A program made the translations under genes and the position numbers. The notes below the pieces were generated by a model. The model saw nothing but the letters and a program-made list of their open reading frames with translations. It had not been told where the DNA came from and did no database searches. Shown piece by piece: positions 23,718 through 33,228 of a stretch of DNA of 64,000 nucleotides. The stretch is from JAYODW01 sp038116745. Its GTDB lineage: Bacteria > Pseudomonadota > Gammaproteobacteria > Ga0077536. Location: contig JAYODW010000001.1 in assembly GCA_038116745.1 (NCBI GenBank), positions 151,707 to 215,706 on the forward strand. Direction: 5' to 3'. The stretch's first letter is position 1. Every line of letters starts with the position of its first letter.

Positions 23718-25088
23718 GTGCCAGTGCTCAAACGCCTCGGCCAGCTAGCCCGCACCACGACGTTTCAGCTGACGCTGTCCTACAGCCTGCTGTTTGCGCT
23801 GTCACTGAGTCTGCTGACCGGCTTTTTTTACTGGTCCACGATTGGCGTCACGGTGCGTGAGACAGACGCAACCCTGAAGGCGGAAATCACCGGCCTGGCG
23901 GAGCAGTACATCGAACACGGCCTCGACCGACTGATGAACGTGATTGCGCATCGGATCCGGACCGACGACAGCGGCGACATGCTTTATCTCTTTGCGACCC
24001 GGGAGAATAAGCCCCTCGCGGGCAATCTTTCGGTGTGGCCTGAGGTCGCGCCGGATGCTGATGGCTGGCTCGAGTTTTCGCATCAACGCGCCGATGGCAG
24101 GCGTGTGCCGGCCCGCGCACGGGTCTACCTGCTGCGGGACGGTCTGCACCTGCTGGTGGGGCGAAACATCGAGCAGCTCACGCAGCTGCGGCAGGTTTTT
24201 AATCGCGCTCTTCTGCTGGGGCTGGGGCTCACGCTGGTGCTGGCGATGGTCGGCGGGACCCTGATGTCGCAACGGTTGTTGCGCCGGGTTTCCGCATTTA
24301 CGCAGACCACCTCGGCCATCATCGGAGGCGAGCTGGACCGGCGCCTCGATACCCGGGGCAGCGGTGACGAGTTTGACCTACTGGCCACGCACGTCAACGC
24401 GATGCTCGACCGACTGGAGGACCTGGTCGAGGCCGTGCGGCATGTATCGGACAACATCGCGCATGACCTGCGCACGCCACTGACGCGCCTGCGCAATCGC
24501 CTGGAAACGACAGCGCGTCAGGCGCCCGCTGAACTGCAGAGCGAACTGGACCAAAGCGTCGCCGAGGCTGACGCCCTGCTGCAGACCTTCACTGCACTGC
24601 TGCGTATTGCCCGCATTGAATCAGGCAGCTATGCGCGTGAAGAAGAAACGGTGGACCTGGGTACGCTGATGTCGGACGCTGCCGAGCTGTACCAGGGCGT
24701 CGCTCAGGAACGGGCGATCAGCCTGACCTGTGATTGCGAGCCGGGGAGCGTCATCCGCGGCGATCGCAATCTGCTTTTTCAGGCGCTGACCAACCTGCTC
24801 GACAACGCCCTCAAGTTCTCCCCGGCCGGCTCGCAGGTAGCTTTGAGCGTTCATCGCGAGGCCGGCGGCGTGCGCTGCACGGTCGCCGATCAGGGGCCGG
24901 GAATCCCCGACTGGGAGCGACAGCGGGTGACCCGGCGGTTCGTGCGGCTGGATGAGAGCCGCGCCTTGCCGGGCAGCGGTCTGGGACTCAGCCTGGTGAA
25001 AGCCGTCGCCGAGCTGCATCACGGCGAGCTTGAGTTTCTTGATAACCAGCCCGGGCTACGCGCCACTCTGCGTTTCAGGGGTGAGTGA
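23718..25088 (+). CDS. Membrane sensor histidine kinase
   Basis: A 456-residue kinase with a GTG start. Transmembrane segments lie at about residues 17-40 and 165-184, enclosing a periplasmic sensor of about 120 residues. HAMP follows, then the phosphorylated His249 in NIAHDLRTPLTRLRNRLE. The ATPase domain has NLLDNALKFSP (N box), DQGPGIPD (G1) and GSGLGLSLVKAVAELHHG (G2). It pairs with the regulator upstream. Its end overlaps by 33 bp with the end of the converging glutamine amidotransferase gene. The signal is unknown; adjacency to a Do-type protease points to envelope stress. Confidence 0.93.
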   Translation: MPVLKRLGQLARTTTFQLTLSYSLLFALSLSLLTGFFYWSTIGVTVRETDATLKAEITGLAEQYIEHGLDRLMNVIAHRIRTDDSGDMLYLFATRENKPLAGNLSVWPEVAPDADGWLEFSHQRADGRRVPARARVYLLRDGLHLLVGRNIEQLTQLRQVFNRALLLGLGLTLVLAMVGGTLMSQRLLRRVSAFTQTTSAIIGGELDRRLDTRGSGDEFDLLATHVNAMLDRLEDLVEAVRHVSDNIAHDLRTPLTRLRNRLETTARQAPAELQSELDQSVAEADALLQTFTALLRIARIESGSYAREEETVDLGTLMSDAAELYQGVAQERAISLTCDCEPGSVIRGDRNLLFQALTNLLDNALKFSPAGSQVALSVHREAGGVRCTVADQGPGIPDWERQRVTRRFVRLDESRALPGSGLGLSLVKAVAELHHGELEFLDNQPGLRATLRFRGE

Positions 25089-25811
25089 AGCGGCAAACGC
25101 GCTCTGCCGCCAGTTGTTGTAAAGGCGCTTCGCGAGGACGTTAAAGCGCCCCATGTGGGCTGCCGCTGCCTCTCGGAAACGGCTGAGGCCGTCCGCGCCG
25201 AGGGTCGTTTCAAGGGCGGTGCGATAGGCTTCGATGGCACCCCATTCGTCGACCGTGCTCTCCAGGATCTCGACGTGGAACTGGATCGACAGGGCGTGCT
25301 CGCCATAGGCCAGCGCCTGGATCGCGCAGTCCGGCGAAGCAGCCAGCACCGCGCTGCCCGCAGGCGCGGTGACCACTTCTGCGCCGTGCCACTGGAGGCA
25401 CGGGAAATGGTTCTCAATCCCGGCAAAAAACGGGTGCGCGCGTCCCGCCGCGGTCAGTTCGACTGACATCACCCCGACTTCAGCCCGGGCTCCCGAACGG
25501 ACGTCCTCTCCGAGCGCCGCGGCGAGCAGCTGATGTCCGAGGCACACGCCGAGATACGGGCGACGGAGTTCTTCCACCCAGCGTCGGATGACGGCTTTTT
25601 CGGTGCGCAGCCAGGGAAGTCGATCTTCTTCCCAGACGTCCATCGGGCCGCCCATGACGATAAGCGCGCTGTAGGCGTCCAGCGACGGGATGGTGCCACC
25701 GGTATCCAGTTCGACCGTGTCCCAGGCAATCCCGTCGGCGCGCATGAAATCGCGGAAGATCCCCGGGTGCTCGACCGCAACATGCTGCAGTACCAGGAAA
25801 CGCTCGCTCAT
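25056..25811 (-). CDS. Class I glutamine amidotransferase-like protein (stand-alone)
   Basis: A 251-residue stand-alone GATase of the GMP-synthase-like type. SALIVMGGPMDVWEED is the oxyanion strand, Cys90 in YLGVCLGHQLLAAALG is the nucleophile, and His179/Glu181 in IQFHVEILE complete the triad (the usual form is FHPE). There is no synthetase domain, so it probably hydrolyses a gamma-glutamyl compound or aids an unknown amidation. Its ATG overlaps the TGA of the upstream paralogue (ATGA), a strong sign of one operon. The long frame up to 25940 is not supported. Confidence 0.85.
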   Translation of the reverse strand: MSERFLVLQHVAVEHPGIFRDFMRADGIAWDTVELDTGGTIPSLDAYSALIVMGGPMDVWEEDRLPWLRTEKAVIRRWVEELRRPYLGVCLGHQLLAAALGEDVRSGARAEVGVMSVELTAAGRAHPFFAGIENHFPCLQWHGAEVVTAPAGSAVLAASPDCAIQALAYGEHALSIQFHVEILESTVDEWGAIEAYRTALETTLGADGLSRFREAAAAHMGRFNVLAKRLYNNWRQSAFAASLTPETQSGA

Positions 25812-26395
25812 GCGCATGCTTCCTGCGGCAGCTGGAGGAAAGTTGCGATCCACCGTTTGACGATTTCGCTGTCGTGCTCGCGCGTGAGAGAAGCCTGCGC
25901 GGTAGCCCGCACCGCTGCGGGCAGGCGGTCCTGACGCCACTCAATCAGCGCGCCGACAAACGCTGGTGAGAATTCCGGGTGCCCCTGAATGCCGACGGCT
26001 CTGGGTCCGAACTGGACGATGAAGTTCTGACAGTGAGCGCTCCCGGCGAGAGTACGCGCGCCGGCAGGCAGACTCAGCACCTGATCCTGATGGCAGACCG
26101 GCAGCACGAGGCTGTCCAGCTGTGGCGACATCCAGGGTTCCGCCGCGCAGACGTCGTATTCGCGCAGACCGATCCCCCAGCCTTTGGCAGCCTGGCGCAC
26201 CTCGCCGCCCAGGGCCTGGCCCAGCATCTGGTGGCCGAAGCAGAGGCCGACCACNNNNNNNNNNNNNNNNNNNNNNNNNNNNNNNNNNNNNNNNNNNNNN
26301 NNNNNNNNNNNNNNNNNNNNNNNNNNNNNNNNNNNNNNNNNNNNNNNNNNNNNNGCGTGGTCGCAAAGCAGGAAGCCGAGCCGGTAGGCGGGCAT
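25808..26395 (-). CDS. Class I glutamine amidotransferase-like protein, interrupted by an assembly gap
   Basis: The first 13 residues (MPAYRLGFLLCDH) lie before the gap and about 149 after it, with VVGLCFGHQMLGQALGGEV carrying the nucleophile Cys and VGIQGHPEFS the His-x-Glu pair. By comparison with the paralogue immediately downstream, roughly 75 residues, including the oxyanion strand, are missing. GAGGG precedes the ATG. The last four bases overlap the start of the second amidotransferase. The pair is divergent from a RutA-like oxygenase and may act on an intermediate of that pathway; this is inference from position. Confidence 0.82.
   Translation of the reverse strand: MPAYRLGFLLCDHXXXXXXXXXXXXXXXXXXXXXXXXXXXXXXXXXXVVGLCFGHQMLGQALGGEVRQAAKGWGIGLREYDVCAAEPWMSPQLDSLVLPVCHQDQVLSLPAGARTLAGSAHCQNFIVQFGPRAVGIQGHPEFSPAFVGALIEWRQDRLPAAVRATAQASLTREHDSEIVKRWIATFLQLPQEACA
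26255..26354. other. Assembly gap (100 N) inside an amidotransferase gene
   Basis: A run of exactly 100 N. A 100-base gap would keep the frame, but it would leave this protein about 40 residues short of its paralogue, so the true gap is probably longer. Confidence 0.99.
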
Positions 26396-26521
26396 GAAGG
26401 CGGCCCTCGATGTCGATGGACGGTCGATGCATTATGGTGACGCCTGCCCGTGACGTCACCACGCTAATCTGCCGTCCCGGTCTGCGTGCACTATCGCGCC
26501 AGTCTTGTATCAGGAGCATTT

Positions 26522-27583
26522 ATGAAATTCGGCGTTTTTCTTCCGAACGGCAGCAATGGCTATATCCCCTCAGCCGGGAGCCCCGTCTATGAGCCGACCT
26601 ATGCCCATAATCTGGAGATATCGAAGGAGGCCGAACGTCAGGGTCTGGACTTTGTCCTGTCGATGATGAAGTTCCGCGGTTTCGGGGGTGAGACCGGTTA
26701 TTGGGATGCGTGTCTCGAGTCCTTCACGCTGATGGCGGGCATTGCCGCTGCGACCGAGACTATCGGACTGTTTCCTTCGATCTCGATCCTGAGCCAGCAC
26801 CCGGCAGTGGTAGCGCGGATGGTGGCGACCATTGACGATATCTCCGGAGGGCGCTGCGGACTGAATATCGTGACCGGTTGGAACCGGGCCGAGTACGCGC
26901 AGATGGGTATGTGGCCGGGCGCCTCGCACTACGAACGGCGCTACGAGTACGCCGAGGAGTATCTGAAGGTCATCAAAACCCTGTGGCAGGAGGGGCGCTG
27001 CACGCATCACGGTGAGTTCTTCGAGCTCGATGACTGCACCGTCTTTCCGCGACCCACGCATGAGATCCCCATCGTTTGTGCCGGCCAGTCACCACGAGGC
27101 CGTCAGTTCGTAGCCGAATTCGCCGACCACCAGTTTGTTCTGACCGGCAAATCCAACCTCCGCACCGGGGTCGCGGACATCAAGGAACGGGCAGCCAACA
27201 CAGGGCGGCAGGTCGGGATCTACGCGCTCTATCACATGGTTATCGCCAACACCGACGCTGAGGCCGCGCAACAGGCCGCACGCATCGTTGCCGAGGCTGA
27301 TCGTGGCGCAATCGAGAATATCCTTGCCAGTGCGAGCCTGGACACCAACACCGACGGCACCAGCGATCAGCTCAAGGCGGCTCTTGAGCAGGGTATCGAG
27401 GAAGGCAATATGGCTTTTATGGGGATCCCCGCGGTGGTGGGATCGCCGCAGAGCATTGCGCGACAGATAAATGAAATCGAGAGAGAAACCGGGATTGACG
27501 GTCTGCTGTTCAGCTGGCCGGACTTCGTTCCGGGCGTGCGTATGTTCGGCGAGCAGGTTCTGCCGCAGCTTGGCGGTGCGTGA
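26522..27583 (+). CDS. RutA-like LLM flavin monooxygenase
   Basis: From ATG 26522, after AGGAGC, the protein has 353 residues. KFGVFLPNGSNGYIPS, LDFVLSMMKFRGFGGETGYWD, LESFTLMAGIAAATETI, ATIDDISGGRCGLNIVTGWN and EYAQMGMWPG match E. coli RutA closely. RutA opens the uracil ring with FMNH2 and oxygen to a ureidoacrylate peroxyacid. VCAGQSPRGRQFVAEFADHQF is also conserved. The rest of the rut operon (RutB-G) is not here, so the substrate may be another cyclic amide or imide. A 62-bp gap separates it from the GNAT-nitrilase gene. Confidence 0.88.
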   Translation: MKFGVFLPNGSNGYIPSAGSPVYEPTYAHNLEISKEAERQGLDFVLSMMKFRGFGGETGYWDACLESFTLMAGIAAATETIGLFPSISILSQHPAVVARMVATIDDISGGRCGLNIVTGWNRAEYAQMGMWPGASHYERRYEYAEEYLKVIKTLWQEGRCTHHGEFFELDDCTVFPRPTHEIPIVCAGQSPRGRQFVAEFADHQFVLTGKSNLRTGVADIKERAANTGRQVGIYALYHMVIANTDAEAAQQAARIVAEADRGAIENILASASLDTNTDGTSDQLKAALEQGIEEGNMAFMGIPAVVGSPQSIARQINEIERETGIDGLLFSWPDFVPGVRMFGEQVLPQLGGA

Positions 27584-27644
27584 TGGGCATGGCGAAGCAT
27601 ACGCGCGCAATCACGCCTGAGCTGCCTGGAAGCGTCTTCGTTCA

Positions 27645-29204
27645 ATGGAGCCGGCGCCCGTGAGCGAGCACGAAAGCCTGAGCGATACGCTACTGCGTCT
27701 GCGTAACCTCGATGCGGCGGACCACGAGCAGCTCGAGCAGCTGGAGAACCTGGCCTACCCCGATCTTGGCGGCGCCTGGCCGCGCGGCACGATTGATGGT
27801 CTTCTGAAAAGCTTTCCAGAAGGGCAGGTCTGCATAGAAGACAACGGACGCATCGTTGCGGCGGCGCTCACGGTGCGGGTCGATTACAACCGCTTTTCGT
27901 CGCCTCATCGGTATCGCGACCTGGTCAGCGCGGATCTCACCATCTTCGACGATCCCGAAGGGGATGCCCTGTACGGGATCGACGTCATGGTCGACCCGGA
28001 ATACCGGGGTTACCGCCTGGGACGGCGCCTCTACGATGCCAGGAAAGAGCTCTGCATAGACCGCAACCTGCGCGGCATTCTGGCGGGCGGGCGGATCAGC
28101 GGCTACGCCGAACACGCGGATCGCATGACGCCAGTGGAATACATCGAGCGCGTGCGGCGTCAGGAGCTCGACGATGCCGTACTGAATTTTCAGCTTGCCA
28201 ATGACTTTCAGGTGAAACGCATCATGCGCGGCTACCTGCCGGAGGATGATGCAAGCCGAGGCTATGCGACCCTGCTCGAGTGGGACAACCTTTACTACGA
28301 AACAGGCGACCGTCCACTGGTCGAAACGCCGAAAACAGCAGTTCGGGTCGGCGTTGTTCAATGGCAGATGCGGACAACGCCCTCGGTCGCGGACCTGCTC
28401 GCTCAGGTCGAATACTTTGTCGATTCTCTGTCGGAATATCGTGCGGATTTTGTGCTGCTGCCAGAGTTTTTCAGCATGCCGCTGATAGGACTCTCGGGCG
28501 CTGATGCGAAAGCCGGTGAGGCGATGCGGGCGCTGGCTGCGCACAGCCCTGCCATCCTGGAAGCGCTACAGTCCTTCGCCATCAGCTATAACGTGAATAT
28601 CGTTGGTGGCAGTCTGCCCGTGGTGGAAGACGGCGAGCTGTTCAATGTCGCCTACCTCTGTCAGCGCAACGGCCGCGTGGACCGTCAGTACAAGCTGCAT
28701 ATCACGCCGGATGAACGCAGCTACTGGATGATCCGTGGCGGACAGGGGTTGAAGACGATTGAAACTGATGCGGGAAGAGTCGGGATCCTGATCTGCTATG
28801 ACGTTGAGTTTCCAGAGCTGGCCCGCCTTCAGGCGCTTGCGGGGATGGACATCCTGTTTGTGCCTATCTGGACGGATACAAAAAACGCGTTTCTGCGCGT
28901 GCAGCGCTGTGCACAGGCACGGGCAATCGAAAACGAGTGTTACGTCGTGGTCGCCGGCAGCGTGGGTCATCTGCCGCAGGTAGACCATCTCGATCTGCAG
29001 TACGCTCAGTCGGCCGTATATTCGCCGTCTGACTTTGCATTCCCGCACGACGCGATCATTGCCGAGACCACACCGAACACGGAACAGCTGCTCGTCGTCG
29101 ATCTGGACCTCGAAAAACTGAAAGAACTGCACCACGAAGGGTCGGTGATGAACCTCGGTGACCGGCGCTCGGATTTATTTCAGCTGGTGTGGAAAGGGTC
29201 GTGA
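27645..29204 (+). CDS. Bifunctional GNAT acetyltransferase / carbon-nitrogen hydrolase (nitrilase superfamily)
   Basis: A 519-residue fusion. Residues ~20-215 form a GNAT-like domain with YGIDVMVDPEYRGYRLGRRL as the acetyl-CoA loop. Residues ~232-515 form a nitrilase-fold amidohydrolase with the full triad: Glu274 (LLPEFFS), Lys350 (QYKLHITPDE) and Cys384 (ILICYDVEFPE). The nitrilase half cleaves amides or nitriles through a thioester. The fusion is known in genomes, but no substrate is known to me. ATG 27645 has a poor ribosome site; GTG 27660, with GGAG nine bases ahead, is an equally good start. Placed between the RutA-like oxygenase and hyuA, it could hydrolyse a ring-opened amide. Confidence 0.9.
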   Translation: MEPAPVSEHESLSDTLLRLRNLDAADHEQLEQLENLAYPDLGGAWPRGTIDGLLKSFPEGQVCIEDNGRIVAAALTVRVDYNRFSSPHRYRDLVSADLTIFDDPEGDALYGIDVMVDPEYRGYRLGRRLYDARKELCIDRNLRGILAGGRISGYAEHADRMTPVEYIERVRRQELDDAVLNFQLANDFQVKRIMRGYLPEDDASRGYATLLEWDNLYYETGDRPLVETPKTAVRVGVVQWQMRTTPSVADLLAQVEYFVDSLSEYRADFVLLPEFFSMPLIGLSGADAKAGEAMRALAAHSPAILEALQSFAISYNVNIVGGSLPVVEDGELFNVAYLCQRNGRVDRQYKLHITPDERSYWMIRGGQGLKTIETDAGRVGILICYDVEFPELARLQALAGMDILFVPIWTDTKNAFLRVQRCAQARAIENECYVVVAGSVGHLPQVDHLDLQYAQSAVYSPSDFAFPHDAIIAETTPNTEQLLVVDLDLEKLKELHHEGSVMNLGDRRSDLFQLVWKGS

Positions 29205-29247
29205 ATCACGTTCCCGCCGGAGAGCACCTACAGGAGGGGAGGCTAAA

Positions 29248-31302
29248 TTGAGCGCGAGTTGGAGACTGGGTGTGGATGTTGGTGGAACTTTCACCGATGT
29301 CCTGCTGATCAACGAGGAATCGGGCCGGCTGTTTTCGGCCAAGGTGCCGTCGACGCCGGACGATTCCTCCCGCGGCGTGCTTGCCGGCATCGAACGGGCG
29401 TGCGCCAACGCTGGAATCGAACCGGCGGTTATCGACCATGTGCTGCATGGCACGACGGTTGCCACCAACACCATTCTGACCGGCACCGGCGCCAGGGTCG
29501 GCCTGGTCACGACCCGGGGCTACCGACAGGTGCTGCAGATCGCGCGATCCTTCGTGCCCGGCGGCTTAGGCGCCTGGGTCATCTACAACAAGTCGGATCC
29601 ACTGGCCCCGCTGGAGCTGACCCTGGAGGCCGATGAGCGGATTGCCGCGGACGGCTCGGTCGTGCGTGACCTCAATGAACAGACGCTGCGCGAATCGCTG
29701 CTGCGTCTGCGTGATTCAGGCATCGAGGCCCTGACCGTCAGTCTGATCAACGCTTACGCCAATGATGCGCATGAGCGGCGCATCAAGTCGCTGGCCGAAG
29801 AGGTGCTGCCGGACGTGCCGGTGTCGCTGTCTTCCGAGGTTATTCCCGAGATGCAGGAATATGAGCGCACCGTGACGACGGTGGCGAATTCCTATGTGCG
29901 CCCGCGGGTAGAGCGCTATATCAGTAACCTGGAGCGTGAGCTTGGCGAGCGCATGAACAAGGTCCGGCTCAATATTCTGCGCTCAGACGGTGGTCTGGCC
30001 TCGGCCAGCGCCGCAGCTGAGTACCCCGTGAACCTGTTGATGAGCGGCCCTGCGGGCGGCGTGGCGGGCGCCAGCTGGGTCGCCCGGAACGCTGGTTTCG
30101 ACGATCTGCTGACGCTGGATATGGGGGGGACCTCGACCGACGTGGCACTGGTGCAGGGTGGGCAGGCGCGGCTGCGGCGTGAGACTACGGTAGGCGATGT
30201 CACTGTCCGCGCGTCTTCGGTGGATATCCGCACGGTTGGCGCCGGTGGCGGCTCGATCGCCCACGTGCCGGAGCTGACCCGGGCCCTGCGGGTCGGACCG
30301 CAGAGCGCCGGCGCCGAGCCCGGACCTGCGGCCTACGGCAAGGGTGGCGCTGAGCCCACCGTGACTGACGCGAACGTGGTGCTGGGCTATCTGCCAGCGG
30401 CAGCACGGCTCGGCGGCGATCTCGCTATCGACGTCGATCGCGCGCAGCGGGCGGTACAACAGGTGGCGGACGCGCTGGAGCTGCCGCTGGAGCGGGCGGC
30501 AGAGGGGATCTACAACATCGTCAACGAGAACATGTTCGGCGCGCTGCGGCTGGTCTCGGTGGAGCAGGGTTTCGACCCGCGTGATTTTGCGCTGATGGCC
30601 TTTGGCGGTGCGGGGCCGCTGCACGCCAATGCACTGGGACGTCTGATGGGCTCCTGGCCGGTGATCATTCCGCCAGGGCCGGGCGTTCTGTGCGCTTATG
30701 GCGATGCCACGACGCGGCTGCGTGATGAGGCCTCGCGGACGTTCATCCGTCGCTTCAGCGAGACATCGGCAGCCGACATTACCGAAGTGCTGGCCGCGCT
30801 GGCCCGGTCGGCCGGCGAAGCGCTCGCGCGCGAGGGGGTGCCGCAGACTGACCAGACGCTGAGCTATCAGCTCGATCTGCGCTACCAGGGGCAGGGCCTG
30901 TCACTCAGCGTGGATCTCGAAGATGCTGACCTCGCGGACTGCCTGGCCGTCGCGGGCGCGCGCTTCGACGCCATGCACGAGCAGCTGTTCACCTTCGCGC
31001 TGCCCGCAGAAAAGGAGCTTGTTAATCTGCGTGTGGTGGCCCTGGGAAAAGCCGCAGAGATCTCGCCGCCAACGCTGGAACAGAACTCAGCGGTGGACGC
31101 GGCACGATATGCAACGCAGACGGTTTTCATTGACGGTCAAACGATGGAGGCCGGTATTTTTGATCGGGCACTGCTGGGCGCTGGCGCCGCGGTCCCCGGA
31201 CCCGCGATCGTGACCGAGATGGACTCGACCACGCTCATTCTGCCTGGCTGCACCGGACGGGTGGATGTGTACGGAAATATCCTGATTACTCCCGACGCCT
31301 GA
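29248..31302 (+). CDS. Hydantoinase/oxoprolinase subunit A (HyuA family)
   Basis: I start it at TTG 29248, which has an excellent AGGAGGGGAGG site, giving 684 residues; the upstream frame (29158) overlaps the previous gene. WRLGVDVGGTFTDVLLINEE is the N-terminal actin-fold ATP loop, DLLTLDMGGTSTDVALVQGG the second phosphate loop, and MAFGGAGPLHANALG the third. The family couples ATP hydrolysis to opening of cyclic amides such as hydantoins or 5-oxoproline, or carboxylates ketones such as acetone and acetophenone. HyuB follows 33 bp on and is its partner subunit. Confidence 0.92.
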   Translation: MSASWRLGVDVGGTFTDVLLINEESGRLFSAKVPSTPDDSSRGVLAGIERACANAGIEPAVIDHVLHGTTVATNTILTGTGARVGLVTTRGYRQVLQIARSFVPGGLGAWVIYNKSDPLAPLELTLEADERIAADGSVVRDLNEQTLRESLLRLRDSGIEALTVSLINAYANDAHERRIKSLAEEVLPDVPVSLSSEVIPEMQEYERTVTTVANSYVRPRVERYISNLERELGERMNKVRLNILRSDGGLASASAAAEYPVNLLMSGPAGGVAGASWVARNAGFDDLLTLDMGGTSTDVALVQGGQARLRRETTVGDVTVRASSVDIRTVGAGGGSIAHVPELTRALRVGPQSAGAEPGPAAYGKGGAEPTVTDANVVLGYLPAAARLGGDLAIDVDRAQRAVQQVADALELPLERAAEGIYNIVNENMFGALRLVSVEQGFDPRDFALMAFGGAGPLHANALGRLMGSWPVIIPPGPGVLCAYGDATTRLRDEASRTFIRRFSETSAADITEVLAALARSAGEALAREGVPQTDQTLSYQLDLRYQGQGLSLSVDLEDADLADCLAVAGARFDAMHEQLFTFALPAEKELVNLRVVALGKAAEISPPTLEQNSAVDAARYATQTVFIDGQTMEAGIFDRALLGAGAAVPGPAIVTEMDSTTLILPGCTGRVDVYGNILITPDA

Positions 31303-31335
31303 ACGTGCGGGGAACTCAAGAGGACGTCAAGCGCC

Positions 31336-33204
31336 ATGCCTGCGAACCTGATCGAGACAAATCACACGCCGCTGAACCGGGTCGAGGTTGATCCCGTCAC
31401 CCTCGACATCATCGAGAACGCGCTGAAGAACGCGCGCTTTGAAATGGACGCGGTGCTGTTCCGCACCGCCATGTCACCCGGGATCAGAGAGCAACACGAC
31501 GAATTTCCACTTATTGCGAATCGCGACGGAAAAATGGTGGTCGGCCAGTTCGGATCTTTCATCCACGGCTTCATGAGCGCCTACGACGGCACGATCGAGG
31601 AGGGTGACATCTTCCTCACGACGGATCCCTACGCCTGCAATGGCGCGATTTCGCACGCCAACGACTGGCTGGTGCTGATGCCTATTTACAAGGACGGCAG
31701 GCACATCGCCTGGGCCGCGATGTTCGGGCACATGACTGATATCGGTGGCAAGGTGCCGGGCAGCCTGCCGACCGACGCGCGTCAGATCTACGAGGAAGGC
31801 ATCGTTGTGCCGCCGATCAAGATCTACCGCGGCGGCGAACTGCAGGCCGACCTGCTGAAACTCATTCTGCACAACTGCCGGCTGCCGCACTGGAATCACA
31901 GTGATTTCAACGCCATCGTTGCGGCATGCCGCACCGCGGCGAAACGCTGCAGCGAGCTCTCCGCCCGCTTTGGCGATGACGTCTTCTATTCCGCGATGGA
32001 TGAGCTGCTGGAGCGGAACAGGCGCGCCATGGCCTATCTCATCAGGAACGCGATCCCGGAAGAGAAACGCTATTTCGAGGATTACCTCTGCGATGACGGC
32101 ATGGGCATGGGGCCTTACAAGATGGCCTGCACGATGTGGCGCGAGGGCGAGAAAGTCATCTTCGACTTCACCGGGACCGACCCGCAATCGGTCGGGTCAA
32201 TCAACTTCTATCTCAATGAAGAGATGTTCAAGATGTTCTGCGGCGTGTTCATGATCATGGTCTTCGACCCGCAGATCATGTTCAACGACGGTTTTTACGA
32301 CCTGATGGAGGTGCGGATCCCGGAGGGCACCCTGCTCAAGCCGCGCCATCCTGCGGCGCTCTCGTGTCGCACCCACGCGCTGGGTCGCGTGTTCGACATC
32401 ATCAGCGGGCTGCTGGGGCAGGGCGCCCCGGATCTCATGTGCGCGGCAGGATTTTCCGACAGTCCGCACTTCATGTATTCCGGCTACGACAAACGCGGTG
32501 AGTGGTACCAGCTCTACCAGATCGGTTTTGGCGGCATTCCCGGACGCCCGATGGGAGACGGGGCCGACGGACATTCGCTGTGGCCGAGTTTTACCAACGT
32601 GCCGAACGAGTTTCTGGAAAGCTACTTCCCGCTCAGGATCGAGACCTACGAGACGATCCCCGATTCCGGCGGTGCCGGCCTGCACCGCGGCGGCAATGGG
32701 GTGCGCGTGGGCTATCGGTTTCTCGAGCCCGGCGAGATCTCAGTTCACGATGACCGCTGGTTGACTTACCCCTGGGGTGTGAATGGCGGGCAGCCGGGGC
32801 AACGCAGCCGAAAAGTGCTGCAGCGTGCCGATGGCAGCGAGGAGCGGGTGCCGTCGAAGTGTGATCGGGTCAAAGTTGCCGAGAACGATCTCCTGCTGTT
32901 CGAAACCTGGGGCGGTGGCGGCTGGGGCGATCCCCTGGCGCGCGACCCGGCCCTGGTGCTACGGGATATCCACCGGGGGCTCGTGACACAAGTCGGCGCG
33001 CTTCGCTATGGCGTGGTGCTCCAAGAGGCCGGGGACGTAGACGAAGCCGCGACGACAGCACTGCGTGCGGAGATGTCCGCGGCGCGGGGTGAAGCTGCTC
33101 TCATCAACAAGGGCGGCTCGATCGAGGAGCTCAAGGCCCGCTGCCTGGCAGAAACAGGCTTTGCCCCCCCAGAGCCGCCGGTGTTTCTCCAGCGGCGCGC
33201 CTGA
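31336..33204 (+). CDS. Hydantoinase/oxoprolinase subunit B (HyuB family)
   Basis: A 622-residue protein. VDPVTLDIIENALKNARFEM, LTTDPYACNGAISHANDWLV, MFGHMTDIGGKVPGS, DSGGAGLHRGGNGVRVGYRF and the terminal WGGGGWGDPLARDP are classic HyuB blocks. With HyuA it makes the ATP-dependent amidohydrolase or carboxylase. The interior Asp/His residues that bind the second metal appear to be kept. It is 33 bp downstream of hyuA and 24 bp upstream of the FAD oxidase gene. The pair's substrate is not determined by sequence; adjacent nitrilase and oxygenase genes favour a nitrogen heterocycle. Confidence 0.92.
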   Translation: MPANLIETNHTPLNRVEVDPVTLDIIENALKNARFEMDAVLFRTAMSPGIREQHDEFPLIANRDGKMVVGQFGSFIHGFMSAYDGTIEEGDIFLTTDPYACNGAISHANDWLVLMPIYKDGRHIAWAAMFGHMTDIGGKVPGSLPTDARQIYEEGIVVPPIKIYRGGELQADLLKLILHNCRLPHWNHSDFNAIVAACRTAAKRCSELSARFGDDVFYSAMDELLERNRRAMAYLIRNAIPEEKRYFEDYLCDDGMGMGPYKMACTMWREGEKVIFDFTGTDPQSVGSINFYLNEEMFKMFCGVFMIMVFDPQIMFNDGFYDLMEVRIPEGTLLKPRHPAALSCRTHALGRVFDIISGLLGQGAPDLMCAAGFSDSPHFMYSGYDKRGEWYQLYQIGFGGIPGRPMGDGADGHSLWPSFTNVPNEFLESYFPLRIETYETIPDSGGAGLHRGGNGVRVGYRFLEPGEISVHDDRWLTYPWGVNGGQPGQRSRKVLQRADGSEERVPSKCDRVKVAENDLLLFETWGGGGWGDPLARDPALVLRDIHRGLVTQVGALRYGVVLQEAGDVDEAATTALRAEMSAARGEAALINKGGSIEELKARCLAETGFAPPEPPVFLQRRA

Positions 33205-33228
33205 GCGGATAACACAGGAGAGCAAACG

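Noticed and set aside
26522..29204. Assigning the locus as a standard rut (uracil) operon
   Set aside because: Only the RutA-like protein fits; no RutB isochorismatase-like, RutD, RutE, RutF or RutG gene follows.
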